Positions 8,162 through 16,739 are shown, numbered from the stretch's first letter. The stretch: DNA of 53,891 nucleotides from Aquibaculum arenosum (GCF_029222965.1 NZ_JARHUD010000013.1:1-53891); one strand, 5' to 3'. Numbers and translations: made by a program. Notes: a model not told the origin generated them from the letters alone.

Positions 8162-9159
8162 CCTATCCTCACCAGTTCACCGGTTCTTGCTGATTCCTCG
8201 GCGGCCAAGGTCGCCTCGAGAGCCGCCGTTGCATCTTCGGCCGTACCGATGGTGACAGCCTCGCCTTTCAGGGCGCAGGAGGCGAAGTAGTTGAACTCCT
8301 CGCGCAGGGCGCCGCCCCGCACGCCGTTGAACATCGGCCAGTAGGTGGTGTCCGGCGAGTGCAGCTTGTTGTCGTCGACGATCGCCAGGTTCGGGAAGGT
8401 ATCTTGAATGTGGATGATGCCTTCGGAGCCGATGATCGACATGCGCTCATCGATATCGAAGGGTGTCTTTTCCGGCATGCACCAGACGGTCTCCAGCGTG
8501 GCGCTGGCTCCACCGGCGAAGCGGTACATCGTCTGGCCGATGTCCGGATACTTCAGCCCACGAACATCCACGGTCTGGGCATAGGCCGAAACGATCCGGT
8601 CCCCGGTCATCCAGAGCATGATGTCGGTGTCGTGGATGGCATCGCCGACGATGGGGCCGATTTTTTCCAGGATGGTGGGCGTCCAGGCGGCCGGGATATT
8701 ACGGCGCGACGACAGAGCGACGATCTTGCCGATGCGTCCCTCATCGATTGCCTGCTTGGCCATGCGAAAGCGCGGGTTGAAGCGCACCACATGGCCGATG
8801 AAGAGGATGCCTTTCGCGTCCTTGGCGGCCGCGGTGATGGTCCGGGCATCGGCCACGGTGGAGGCAATGGGCTTCTCCAGGAAGACGTGCTTGCCGGCCT
8901 TCAGGGCATCGACGGCGGGTGCCGTGTGCTGATCCCACATGGTGCAGATCGACACCGCATCGATATCGGGATCATCCAGCATCTCGCGGTAGTCGCGATA
9001 GAGCTTGGAGACACCGAACTTCTTGCCCATCTCGGCAAGCCGCTCCGGGGTGCGGGTGCACAGGGCGGCCAGCTCCAGGTTCGGCACCCCGGCGATGGTT
9101 TCGGCGTGAATCTCCCCGAACCAGCCGAGGCCGATCACGCCCATTCGCAAACGGTCCAT
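8158..9159 (-). CDS. Gfo/Idh/MocA-family NAD(P)-dependent oxidoreductase (first of two)
   Basis: A 333-residue protein from ATG 9159, with GGAGG 5 bases upstream. The open frame extends far upstream to 10053, but that part is an out-of-frame reading of the SDR gene. The N-terminal Rossmann domain has MGVIGLGWFG and the family EKP motif (HVFLEKPIAS). The C-terminal sheet domain carries VGDAIHDTDIMLWMTG, where the D-x-x-x-H pair is the usual catalytic site. The family oxidises or reduces sugars, inositols and opine-type amino-sugar conjugates. It lies between an SDR gene and the VOC gene with tight spacing. It is a different branch from the other Gfo/Idh/MocA protein of the island at 12435-13520. 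Confidence 0.85.
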   Translation of the reverse strand: MDRLRMGVIGLGWFGEIHAETIAGVPNLELAALCTRTPERLAEMGKKFGVSKLYRDYREMLDDPDIDAVSICTMWDQHTAPAVDALKAGKHVFLEKPIASTVADARTITAAAKDAKGILFIGHVVRFNPRFRMAKQAIDEGRIGKIVALSSRRNIPAAWTPTILEKIGPIVGDAIHDTDIMLWMTGDRIVSAYAQTVDVRGLKYPDIGQTMYRFAGGASATLETVWCMPEKTPFDIDERMSIIGSEGIIHIQDTFPNLAIVDDNKLHSPDTTYWPMFNGVRGGALREEFNYFASCALKGEAVTIGTAEDATAALEATLAAEESARTGELVRIG

Positions 9160-9170
9160 GGGAACCTCCT

Positions 9171-9950
9171 TCAGAAATCTTCCAGCGTGAGTTCGCGCGA
9201 CATGACGATGTTTCCGGCGGTCAGGCCGCAGTCCACCGGCAGCGCAACGCCGGTTACGGCGCTGGCGGCATCGGAGGCGAGGAAGGCGATCACTCGGGCG
9301 ACCTCCTCTGGCTCGACGATGCGGCCCAGCGGATACCAGCGCTCCAGACGCTTCAGGACCTCCGGATCCTTGGCTTTGCGCGCATCCCAGATCGGTGTGC
9401 GCACGGTTGCCGGCAGCACGCAGTTGGCGCGGATGCCGAAGCGGCCGTACTCCATGGCGATGGCCTTGGTCATGGCGATGATGCCTGCCTTGGCGGCGCT
9501 GTAGGCCGGGTCGCCCAGCGCGTAGAGGCCGTTGATGGAGCCGACGCTGACGATCGAGCCCGACCGCCGTTCCACCATCTGCGGCAGGACGGCATGGGCG
9601 CAGCGGTAGGCGCCGTTGAGATTGGCGTCGATGTCCTCGTCCCAACCGGCCGGGTCGGTCTGGCGCAGGGTGTTGTGGCGGGAAACGCCGGCGTTGTTGA
9701 TGAGCAGGTGCACCGCGCCGAACTTGGCGAAGGCGGCCTCCACTGCTGGTGCATCCGACAATTCGGCGACCGCCGCGCGGCAGGCGATGCCGTCTTGCGC
9801 CAGCTCGTCGACTAGGCTTTTCACATCCGGATTGCGATCCAGCGCCGCGATCGCCGCGCCCTCGGCACCGAAGAAGCGGCAGAGCTGCCGCCCGATCCCA
9901 CCGGCGGCCCCGGTAATGGCGACGGTTTTGCCTGCGAACTGTCCGCTCAT
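9171..9950 (-). CDS. SDR-family short-chain dehydrogenase/reductase
   Basis: A 259-residue classical SDR from ATG 9950. It has the cofactor motif TGAAGGIG, the structural NNAG (LLINNAGVS) and the catalytic S-Y-K set (SVGSINGLYALGDPAYSAAKAG is split by normal spacing). The acidic residue after strand 2 (ALDRN) suggests NAD rather than NADP. Such enzymes interconvert secondary alcohols and ketones on sugars or hydroxy acids. The start overlaps the stop of the TIM-barrel gene by 4 bases, and the next gene begins 11 bases after its end, so it is translated in the same operon. The substrate is probably an intermediate of the island's pathway. Confidence 0.9.
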   Translation of the reverse strand: MSGQFAGKTVAITGAAGGIGRQLCRFFGAEGAAIAALDRNPDVKSLVDELAQDGIACRAAVAELSDAPAVEAAFAKFGAVHLLINNAGVSRHNTLRQTDPAGWDEDIDANLNGAYRCAHAVLPQMVERRSGSIVSVGSINGLYALGDPAYSAAKAGIIAMTKAIAMEYGRFGIRANCVLPATVRTPIWDARKAKDPEVLKRLERWYPLGRIVEPEEVARVIAFLASDAASAVTGVALPVDCGLTAGNIVMSRELTLEDF

Positions 9951-11140
9951 GCTGAACCTCCCGGGGTCGTGCCTCCCAGGGCCTTGCCGATCCAGGCCAG
10001 GTTGCGCGGGCGAAGGTGGCCCCAATTGTAGAAGGCGATCTCCTCCACCCCACCGGCCTGCAGCGCCTCGACTGCGGCCTTCAGCGCGGCCGGTGAGTCG
10101 AAGTCCGGGTGCGCCGGGCGCAGGATGCCACGCAGCTTTCCTTCGCCTTTGAGACGGCGCTGGATGTCGAAGAGGTCGGCCTTCACGCGCTCCGGCCCGG
10201 CTTCGTAGAAGCAGGCCTCGACCAAGCCCGTCGTGCGCGCCAACGCCTGCAGATCGCTGCCTTCGTACCAACAGCCGGCGGTCGGACGGGCCACGGAGGG
10301 GATGACGGCCACCGTGGCATCCGGGCGCACGGCAGCGCGGATGTCCGCCACCAGCGAGGTGACGACGGAGGAACGGTAGTCCAGGTAGCGGCGCAAGTCC
10401 GCGTTCTCGACGAGGTCCGCCCGCCAGAAGGCCTCGGCCATGTCGTCCGGGTAGTCCAGGTCGCTCTCGAGGTAGCCTGTGATGTCTTCGGCAACTCTGG
10501 CTTTCAGTCGGCGGGCGTCGATGCCTTTCGCCTCCGCGCCGCTGACGCAGTGGTCGCAGAAACACAGGCCCAACAGGTTCTCCAGCCAGGCGTTCGAGTT
10601 CATCAGCGCGAACTCGTGATGATAGCCGTGGGCATAGGGCGTGAAGCCGGGCGATTCCATCGATACGCCGCTGACGGGATAGTTCTCGGTGACGTCGCGT
10701 GCCAGGCCGACAGCGTAGCGTCGCACTTCAGGCGCCGAGGGGCAGAGATTGTAGAAGTAGGGGTCACCGAAGGCATTGCGGACCACGGCCTCCGGATGCG
10801 CCATCCCCAGGGGGGTATTGTGCAGCAGCACCAGCCAGGCATTGACCGCCATCTCCCCCTGATCGGTCAGTTCGCGGAAGAGGTCGCGTTCCGCCACCAG
10901 GCTGTTGGCGACCGGCTTGATGGCGCCGTAGAGGTCCGGATCGGCGTTGAAGTAGACGGTGCCGTCCTCGGGGAAGTAGACCTTTCCCGTCTTGCCGTGG
11001 GGCCGCAGGAACTTGCCGGCATGATAGCTGCCGGCGAGGGTCACGGTGTCGAGCCCGAGCCCGCGGAAGGTCCGGGTGGCCTCGGCCACGCCGGTCTCCG
11101 CCAAGTCCCAGGCGTAGCTGTATATTGCCTTGTAGCTCAT
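9947..11140 (-). CDS. TIM-barrel protein resembling uncharacterised glycoside hydrolases
   Basis: A 397-residue protein with no signal peptide, so cytoplasmic. I do not recognise a characterised family. Alternating strand/helix segments look like a (beta/alpha)8 barrel of the broad alpha-amylase/GH10-like kind: LDTVTLAGSYH, VNAWLVLLHN, YPVSGVSMESPG (E162 at a likely strand-4 end, where retaining glycosidases place their acid/base) and EEIAFYNWGHL near the end. A cysteine cluster C193-F-C-D-H-C198 could bind a metal. Tight packing in the catabolic operon, overlapping the SDR gene by 4 bases, indicates a step on an imported, possibly glycosylated, compound. It could equally be a lyase or isomerase with a barrel fold. 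Confidence 0.55.
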   Translation of the reverse strand: MSYKAIYSYAWDLAETGVAEATRTFRGLGLDTVTLAGSYHAGKFLRPHGKTGKVYFPEDGTVYFNADPDLYGAIKPVANSLVAERDLFRELTDQGEMAVNAWLVLLHNTPLGMAHPEAVVRNAFGDPYFYNLCPSAPEVRRYAVGLARDVTENYPVSGVSMESPGFTPYAHGYHHEFALMNSNAWLENLLGLCFCDHCVSGAEAKGIDARRLKARVAEDITGYLESDLDYPDDMAEAFWRADLVENADLRRYLDYRSSVVTSLVADIRAAVRPDATVAVIPSVARPTAGCWYEGSDLQALARTTGLVEACFYEAGPERVKADLFDIQRRLKGEGKLRGILRPAHPDFDSPAALKAAVEALQAGGVEEIAFYNWGHLRPRNLAWIGKALGGTTPGGSA

Positions 11141-11152
11141 GGTTTCCTTCCC

Positions 11153-12355
11153 TCAGTGCCCGGCATTCCGAAGCAGGTGCGGCTCCTCGAAGGGCCGGCG
11201 GCCGAGCTCCATCGGCTTTCCGGCGAGATAGACGGCGAGCGGTTGCAGCAGGTGCGTCCCCTGGCGGGTCTCGCCGGCCACGTCCCGGAAGGGGAAGTCG
11301 CTGGCCTCGAGCTTGAGCACGGTGATGTCCGCCGGAGCGCCCACGCCAAGCTGCCCGTAGTCGGGTCGGTTGATCGCCAGTGCTGGCCGGTTGCTGGACA
11401 TGCCGATCACATCCGGGAGCGGCAGGCCGCAGTTGAGCAGCTTGCTCATGGTGTGGAGCAGGTCGTAGCCGGGGCCTTCGATGGCGATGACGTGAACGTC
11501 CGAGGAGATCAGGTCGGGCGGGAAGCCGCGTTCAAGTGCCTGTTCCGTCGAGTGATAGCCGAAGGCGCCCATCCCGTGCGCGATGTCGAAGAGCACACCG
11601 CGCTCGCGCGCAGCCCGCACCTCCGGCAGCAGGTCACCGTCCGGCGCAAGTGCGGAGTTCGGTTCCGGCCTGAAGCAGTGGGTCAGGATGTCGCCGGGGC
11701 GCAGCATGGATACGACGTCGGCGTAGCTTGGCGGCGCCGTGCCGATGTGGGCCATGAGCGGGAGTTGCACGGCCTCGGCCGCCTCCAATGCCAGCTCGAG
11801 CGCACCCAGGCCCAGGTCTCCGGTGACAGGACCGCCGATGCGCACCTTCACGCCGACGATGCGGTCCCGGTTCTCCTCGATCTTCGCTACACAGCGGTCG
11901 ACCGGCAGCATTTCGCGCAGGGTTGCCTCGCCGATGGAGACGCCCTTTTCGAAGCCGAAGATGCCGGGGAAGGAGACGTTCAGGAAAGCGAAGATGCGGT
12001 AGGGCGAATGGGCCATGACGTAGTCGCGAAAGCCGTCATAGTTTCCGGCACCTGCGCTGCCGGCATCGACCAGGGTGGTCGTGGCCGAACGGCGGGCGAT
12101 CAGGCCGGGGTCGACGCTCAGCGACGTGGCCTTGTGATAGACATGGGTGTGGATGTCGATCAGTCCCGGAACGACCAGCGCCCCGGCGACATTCTCGACC
12201 TGAGCGCCCTCCGTGGGGAGGGCGGGGGACACGGCTGCGATGCGTCCCGCCTTGATTCCCACATCCAGTGTTTCGTCCAGGCCGTGCCGTTCATCGAGGA
12301 CGCGACCACCCTTCAGTACGCGATCGAATGGCGCCGCGCCTGCCGCTTGGCTCAT
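11153..12355 (-). CDS. Amidohydrolase-superfamily metallohydrolase, COG3964 (deacetylase-like) type
   Basis: A 400-residue protein from ATG 12355 (GGAGA upstream). The binuclear metal site of the amidohydrolase superfamily is complete: H69-T-H71 on strand 1 (IDIHTH), K170 on strand 4 (VGVKVRIGG, likely carboxylated), H203 (LMAHIGTAPP), H226 (GDILTHCFRP) and catalytic D286 (ISSDVHV). The runs HIGTAPP and LRPGDILTHCF are typical of the COG3964 branch. As I recall, its studied members (for example from Agrobacterium) hydrolyse acetylated alpha-hydroxy acids such as acetyl-(R)-mandelate; this is from memory. In this operon it probably removes an acyl group or opens a cyclic amide early in the pathway. 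Confidence 0.8.
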   Translation of the reverse strand: MSQAAGAAPFDRVLKGGRVLDERHGLDETLDVGIKAGRIAAVSPALPTEGAQVENVAGALVVPGLIDIHTHVYHKATSLSVDPGLIARRSATTTLVDAGSAGAGNYDGFRDYVMAHSPYRIFAFLNVSFPGIFGFEKGVSIGEATLREMLPVDRCVAKIEENRDRIVGVKVRIGGPVTGDLGLGALELALEAAEAVQLPLMAHIGTAPPSYADVVSMLRPGDILTHCFRPEPNSALAPDGDLLPEVRAARERGVLFDIAHGMGAFGYHSTEQALERGFPPDLISSDVHVIAIEGPGYDLLHTMSKLLNCGLPLPDVIGMSSNRPALAINRPDYGQLGVGAPADITVLKLEASDFPFRDVAGETRQGTHLLQPLAVYLAGKPMELGRRPFEEPHLLRNAGH

Positions 12356-12434
12356 GGTATTGTCTCCGCTTGGTGTCAGGAAGGGCAGGGCCGGAAAACC
12401 GCGCACCTGCCCTCCTGCCCGAGTAGGCTGGCGG

Positions 12435-13520
12435 TCACGTCAGGTCGATCGCGCGCTCCTCCTTGATACTCTGCTCTGCCGCCAACACGATCCGCAGGCT
12501 GTTGACCGCAGCGTCCATGGACTCGCTTAGATCCAGGTCCTCCTGGATGGCGCGCAGGAAAAGGGCCTGTTCGCGATCGCAGAGTTCCTGGTGGCCGGGC
12601 TCATCAGCCATTTGGAAAACCTCGTCCTGGCGGGCAAAGTTCTTGTCTGCGTCCAACTCGGCGTGGTGGTATTGGATGGCATCTGTGGTCGTGTGCCGGT
12701 CGATGTCGGCAGAGTCCGAGATGCCATCCTCCTCGGCCTTGGCCTTGGACGGATCCGGCACGATCGAGACCGCGCCCTTTGGCCCGACCACGTCCTTCAC
12801 GAAGAAGGCGACCTCGCTCATCATCGGCCCCCATCCGGCCTCGTACCAGCCGACCGATCCGTCATCGAAGGTGACGTGCAGGTGGCCGTAGTTCGGCTGG
12901 GCCGCGTCGTCCCAGAGCTTGGCGCCGATGCCATGCACCCGCACCGGCTTCGCCCCGGTGAGTTGGCACATCACATCCACGTAGTGGACGCCGCAGTCGA
13001 CGATCGGGATTAGGCTGTCGATGAGGTTTTTGTGCCAGGCCCAGGCGGGCCCGCTGCTCTGCTGATTGAGGTTGAGGCGCATCACCAGCGGCTTGCCCAG
13101 TGTCTTGCCCAGTTCAATGAACTTGGTCCAGCTGGGGTGAACCCTGAGGATGTAGCCGAGCACGAGCTTGCGGTTCTTCTCCCGGGCCAGCCGCACCACC
13201 GCCTCGGCATCCTCGATGTTCGTGGCCAGAGGTTTCTCCATGAAGACATGGGCGCCGGCGTTCATCGCCTTCATGGCGTACTCTGCGTGGGTGTTGGGCC
13301 AGGAATTGATCGAAACGGCGTCGGGCTTGAGTTCTGCCAGTGCCTGCTCGAAATCCTCGAAGAGAGGGTAGCCCTGCAGCTCTTCCGGGATCTGCTTCGA
13401 CTTGATCGTGCGGCTCATCAGCCCGACGATCTCGAAGCCGGAATTGCGGTGATAGGCGCTGGCGTGGGACGCCCCCATGTTGCCGAGTCCGACAACTAGG
13501 ACTTTCACCTTCTCGGCCAT
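12435..13520 (-). CDS. Gfo/Idh/MocA-family NAD(P)-dependent oxidoreductase (second of two)
   Basis: A 361-residue protein starting MAEKVKVLVVGLGNMG, with the Rossmann glycine motif, the EKP motif (HVFMEKPLAT) and the catalytic-helix region IVDCGVHYVDVMCQLTG. The C-terminal domain (GHLHVTFDDGSVGWYEAGWGP) forms the substrate-binding sheet. It is the first enzyme gene after the transporter's binding protein, separated by a stable hairpin at 13553-13582. Having two divergent members in one operon suggests two redox steps on a polyol, sugar or amino-sugar-like part, or an oxidation/re-reduction cycle around an elimination as seen in some sugar pathways. The substrate is not known. Confidence 0.85.
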   Translation of the reverse strand: MAEKVKVLVVGLGNMGASHASAYHRNSGFEIVGLMSRTIKSKQIPEELQGYPLFEDFEQALAELKPDAVSINSWPNTHAEYAMKAMNAGAHVFMEKPLATNIEDAEAVVRLAREKNRKLVLGYILRVHPSWTKFIELGKTLGKPLVMRLNLNQQSSGPAWAWHKNLIDSLIPIVDCGVHYVDVMCQLTGAKPVRVHGIGAKLWDDAAQPNYGHLHVTFDDGSVGWYEAGWGPMMSEVAFFVKDVVGPKGAVSIVPDPSKAKAEEDGISDSADIDRHTTTDAIQYHHAELDADKNFARQDEVFQMADEPGHQELCDREQALFLRAIQEDLDLSESMDAAVNSLRIVLAAEQSIKEERAIDLT

Positions 13521-13552
13521 GCATTCCTCCCTGGAGTTTCTTTGGGTTCTGT

Positions 13553-13582
13553 GACGGCGGGCGACCGGGACCGCCCGCCGTC
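13553..13582 (-). other. Intercistronic mRNA hairpin after the binding-protein gene
   Basis: A perfect 11-bp inverted repeat (GACGGCGGGCG / CGCCCGCCGTC, 8-base loop) lies just past the stop of the binding-protein gene. No T-run follows on either strand, so it is not a standard terminator. Hairpins here commonly protect the upstream binding-protein message from 3' decay and raise its level over downstream genes. Confidence 0.55.
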
Positions 13583-13599
13583 ATCATTTGTCGCAGTAT

Positions 13600-14757
13600 T
13601 TAATCGGACACGGCCTGGTCAAAGAGGTGCGCCTGGATCTCTTCGACATCCACGGCCTCCAACTCTTCGGAGAGAGTGTAGGCTTCGGCATCGGCCTTCA
13701 CCTGGTCTCTGTCGAAGTCGTTGGCTTCGGCAATCAACTCGTTGGTCACGTAGTCCTCCGCGTTCACGGCGCTGGAGATTTGACCAAGTTCGTGGATGGT
13801 GTCGAAGAAGACCTGCCAGGCTTCTACGTCGTGATCGCCCCAGCCGGCGCGCTGGTCCATGTCGCCGCGATAGACGTTGATCTGCTGCAGAATCGAGGTG
13901 GTGCCGAGCTCCGGACCGAGGTTGCTGGCAAGCGACGGGAACTCTTCGAACACGCTTTCCACCGCGGCACGCGGATTGTGGTAGGCGAATTCCAGACCCA
14001 TGGCCCAGCCGCGCAGGTATTGCACGAGGAAGGCGCGGCGGTCAGCGTCTTCGAGGTCGGACTCGCGGACAACGAAGGAGTTGGCGAAGAGGGGTGAGTG
14101 CTGCACACCCAGCCAATACTCGAAGTCCAGACCCGTCGCGATCCACTCAGCGCGCAAGCCTTCCCAGCTGAGGGCCGCGTCGCCCTGGCCCGCCTGCAGG
14201 GCCGTGGCCCACGTCGGCCAGCCCGCCTCGACATACTCCACCTTGGAGATGTCGACACCCTGCACCGCCAACATGGGATCGACGATCGACTGCCAGGCCG
14301 CGGAGCCGAGAAGAACGGTCTTTCCTTCCAGGTCTTTGAGGTCGCTCGAGCCTTCGCCTTTGCGGAAGGCGAGGCTGAAGGTGTCGCGGGCGCCCATGTG
14401 GAACACCGACTTCAACGCCATGCCATTCTCGATGGCGAAGGAGAAGATGCCGGGGGAGGGGTAGCCCATGTCAGCCTGACCCACGTCCACAAACTTCACC
14501 GTGGCCGTGCCGTCCGATGGGCCGGGCTGGGTGTCAAACTCCAGGTCTCCGAAGTAGCCCATCTTCTTGCCGGCCCAAAGACCGTAGTCGTCGAGCACTT
14601 CCAGTGAGCCGCGGGGCGAGATCCAGGTGAAGCCGTCGTAGGTTTCCGCCGAGGCCGGATTAAAGCGTCCCAGTGCAGAGGCGGTGACAAGGCCACCGGC
14701 AGAAACTTGAAGGAAGGTGCGGCGGCCTATGCCGCTGGGCATCAGAAGCTTTTTCAT
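13600..14757 (-). CDS. ABC transporter substrate-binding protein, NMT1/SsuA-like, Tat-exported
   Basis: A 385-residue periplasmic protein. The N-terminus MKKLLMPSGIGRRTFLQVSAGG carries a twin-arginine motif (GRRTFLQ) and a hydrophobic stretch ending PASA-E, so it is probably exported folded by the Tat system. The mature part has the two-lobed binding-protein layout seen in nitrate/sulfonate/pyrimidine-precursor importers: VKFVDVGQADMGY, LEGKTVLLGS and WPTWATALQAGQGDAALSW segments. Together with the permease and ATPase directly upstream it forms a complete importer. This importer class carries taurine, alkanesulfonates, nitrate, hydroxymethylpyrimidine and aromatic acids, so the class alone does not name the ligand. 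Confidence 0.85.
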   Translation of the reverse strand: MKKLLMPSGIGRRTFLQVSAGGLVTASALGRFNPASAETYDGFTWISPRGSLEVLDDYGLWAGKKMGYFGDLEFDTQPGPSDGTATVKFVDVGQADMGYPSPGIFSFAIENGMALKSVFHMGARDTFSLAFRKGEGSSDLKDLEGKTVLLGSAAWQSIVDPMLAVQGVDISKVEYVEAGWPTWATALQAGQGDAALSWEGLRAEWIATGLDFEYWLGVQHSPLFANSFVVRESDLEDADRRAFLVQYLRGWAMGLEFAYHNPRAAVESVFEEFPSLASNLGPELGTTSILQQINVYRGDMDQRAGWGDHDVEAWQVFFDTIHELGQISSAVNAEDYVTNELIAEANDFDRDQVKADAEAYTLSEELEAVDVEEIQAHLFDQAVSD

Positions 14758-14834
14758 ATCGGTTATCCCCCTGTCAGGTGGTTGTTTGCTGAGGGCCCGC
14801 GCACCGGGCCGCCTGTTCTTCCGTCAGGTTGTTG

Positions 14835-15680
14835 TCACGCCTCCCAGCTCGCGTAGCGCTTGGCCAGAAGGAAAAAGATCATGTAGATCAGGATCCCCAG
14901 GAACGAGAGGATCAGCACGACCGCAAAGAACTGCGGCATCTGGATCATCGACGAATAGGAGGTCAGGCGGTTGCCGAGACCGAAGCCGCCGCCGACCATT
15001 TCCGCGCCCACTGCGGTCAGCAGGCCAAAGATCGAACCGACCATCAGGCCCACGAAGATCATCGGCAGCGCCATGGGCGCGCGGATCTTCCAGAAGATCT
15101 GCAGCGTGGAGGCGCCATAGGAGCGCGCGAGTGCGATCTTCGCGCTGTCGACCCGCCGGAAGCCCGTTGTGGCATTGATCATCACCATGGGGCCAGAAGC
15201 CAGCGCCACTGCGATGATGCGCGGCTCGTAGCCGAAGCCGAAACGCAGGATCAGCAAGGGCACCAGAGCCAGCATCGGGGTGGTGACGAGCAGCAGAATG
15301 TAGGGCGTGATGATCTTCTCGGCGAAGGGAAACTGGGTGATAACGGCGGCCAGAATGAGCCCGACCGTTGCGCCGATGGTGAAGCCCGAGATCAGCTCGA
15401 CCAAGGTGTGGCCCAGGTGTGGGGCGATCAGGTGAAAGTCGGTCACCAATGCCCAGGCAATCTCGCTGGGACGCGGCAGCACGTACTGCGGCACGCCGAA
15501 GGCGAGCAAGAGCAGTTCGGCGCCGCCGATGACGAGGACAGCGACCAGCGCTATGATCGCGACCTCGCGTGCGGACTTGATGCCCGGGCCCGCAGCGAGT
15601 CCCGACATGTTGGCAACGCCGACCTCTCCCCCGCCATCCGGGGACTGCTTGAAATCGGGTATTGCGTCGCTGCTTGCCAT
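14835..15680 (-). CDS. ABC transporter permease, SsuC/TauC-like
   Basis: A 281-residue inner-membrane protein from ATG 15680 (GAGGAAG upstream; a TTG at 15695 is also in frame). About six hydrophobic segments are visible, starting with EVAIIALVAVLVIGGAELLLLAF. The EAA-type cytoplasmic loop that docks with the ATPase reads SAKIALARSYGASTLQIFWKIRAPMALP. It belongs to the BPD_transp_1 family of the nitrate/taurine/sulfonate group and would form a homodimeric channel with the neighbouring ATPase. It is 11 bases downstream of the ATPase gene and 77 bases upstream of the binding-protein gene. Confidence 0.88.
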   Translation of the reverse strand: MASSDAIPDFKQSPDGGGEVGVANMSGLAAGPGIKSAREVAIIALVAVLVIGGAELLLLAFGVPQYVLPRPSEIAWALVTDFHLIAPHLGHTLVELISGFTIGATVGLILAAVITQFPFAEKIITPYILLLVTTPMLALVPLLILRFGFGYEPRIIAVALASGPMVMINATTGFRRVDSAKIALARSYGASTLQIFWKIRAPMALPMIFVGLMVGSIFGLLTAVGAEMVGGGFGLGNRLTSYSSMIQMPQFFAVVLILSFLGILIYMIFFLLAKRYASWEA

Positions 15681-15691
15681 CACACGCTTCC

Positions 15692-16516
15692 TCAAGAGGC
15701 CTTGGACAGGTTCGCGGCGTTCTTGCGGTTCCGCGCCTTGCTGATCTGGTCGCCGACGATCTCGCTCTTGATCGTGTGGGTCAGGTCAAAGACCTCCTTG
15801 GTGCCCATGATCTCAAGCGAGCGTGGTCTCTCGAAGGGAACCCGATGAATGTTCGCGATCCGCCCCGGACGCGCGCTCATCACCACGATCCGGTCGGACA
15901 GGAAGATCGCCTCGTCGATGGAGTGGGTCACCAGCACGATGGTGGTGCGGGTATCGAGGTAGATCTCCTCGATCAGGTGGTTCATCTCTTCCCGGGTGAA
16001 GGCATCGAGCGCACCGAAAGGCTCGTCCATCAGCAGCACGGAAGGCTTGAATGACAGGGCCCGCACCAGCGCCACGCGTTGCTGCATGCCGCCGGACAGC
16101 TCCCGCGGCATGCGTTGGCCGAAGCCCTCCAGCCCCACGCGATGCATCAACTGATCGATCCAGGCGGTGTCCGGCTTCGCGCCCTTGATCTCGAAAGGAA
16201 AGCGAATGTTCGCGACGATGGTGCGCCAGGGCAGGAGGTTGGCATCCTGGAACACCATGCTGATGTCCGGATGCGGGCCGTCGACCCGCTGGCCGTCGAG
16301 CGCGATCTCCCCGCTGGTGAGGTGGTGCAGGCCGGACATCGACCAGAGGAGGGTGGTCTTGCCGCTGCCTGAGGGGCCGACGATCGAGACGATCTCACCT
16401 TCCTCGACGGCGAGGGAGCAGCGGTCGATCGCCAGGAGGTCACCCGAGCGCGTGTGGTAAACCTTGGTGGCTTCCCTCACGTCCAGTTTGGGGAATTGGG
16501 AATCCCTCGCGGCCAT
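15692..16516 (-). CDS. ABC transporter ATP-binding protein, SsuB/TauB-like
   Basis: A 274-residue cytoplasmic ATPase from ATG 16516 (GAGGG just upstream; a TTG at 16540 is in frame but lacks a site). It has Walker A GPSGSGKTT, Q-loop VFQDANLLPW, signature LSGGMQQRVAL, Walker B VLLMDEPFGALD and the switch histidine in LVTHSIDEA. The DANLLPW and DEPFGALDAFTRE sequences are typical of the nitrate/sulfonate/taurine importer ATPases. It is the first gene of the long leftward operon, so its promoter should lie in the 16517-16807 gap shared with the divergent RpiR-type regulator. Confidence 0.92.
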   Translation of the reverse strand: MAARDSQFPKLDVREATKVYHTRSGDLLAIDRCSLAVEEGEIVSIVGPSGSGKTTLLWSMSGLHHLTSGEIALDGQRVDGPHPDISMVFQDANLLPWRTIVANIRFPFEIKGAKPDTAWIDQLMHRVGLEGFGQRMPRELSGGMQQRVALVRALSFKPSVLLMDEPFGALDAFTREEMNHLIEEIYLDTRTTIVLVTHSIDEAIFLSDRIVVMSARPGRIANIHRVPFERPRSLEIMGTKEVFDLTHTIKSEIVGDQISKARNRKNAANLSKAS

Positions 16517-16690
16517 GGTCCCTCGCGCTGCCCTGCTCAACCGTGCGCGACTTGCCCTTTTCCAGGGGTGATTTTCGCGCCGGTCATCGTTCGGAAATCA
16601 GTCTGTAACTATCCGACTTTCTGAGTCAAGCGATCTTGGGACCATGGGGCTATTTCCGCAATTTTCTGAGGTTTGCGCTCTTGCCTAGTT

Positions 16691-16705
16691 TGTAGGTTTC
16701 CTACA
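16691..16705. promoter_or_regulatory. Perfect inverted repeat TGTAGG-TTT-CCTACA, candidate RpiR-family operator
   Basis: Two perfect 6-base half sites with a 3-base centre lie in the divergent region between the ABC ATPase and the RpiR-type regulator. The TGTA-N7-TACA frame has the same length and ends as the known operator of HexR, an RpiR-family regulator (TGTA...TACA, 15 bp). That the neighbouring RpiR-type protein binds here is inference, but position, symmetry and family precedent agree. Confidence 0.6.
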
Positions 16706-16739
16706 TTCTGCATAAATCGGCGCGCCTGTGGCGCAGGGT

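Noticed and set aside
8158-10565. Apparent fusion proteins joining the Gfo/Idh/MocA, SDR and upstream sequences in long frames
   Set aside because: The N-terminal parts are out-of-frame readings of the neighbouring genes. Good ribosome sites and family starts at 9159 and 9950 define separate genes.
10109-12466. A 785-codon open frame on the plus strand
   Set aside because: It lies antisense to the TIM-barrel and amidohydrolase genes, whose motifs are complete. The long frame is a by-product of high GC codon use and shows no family motif or ribosome site.
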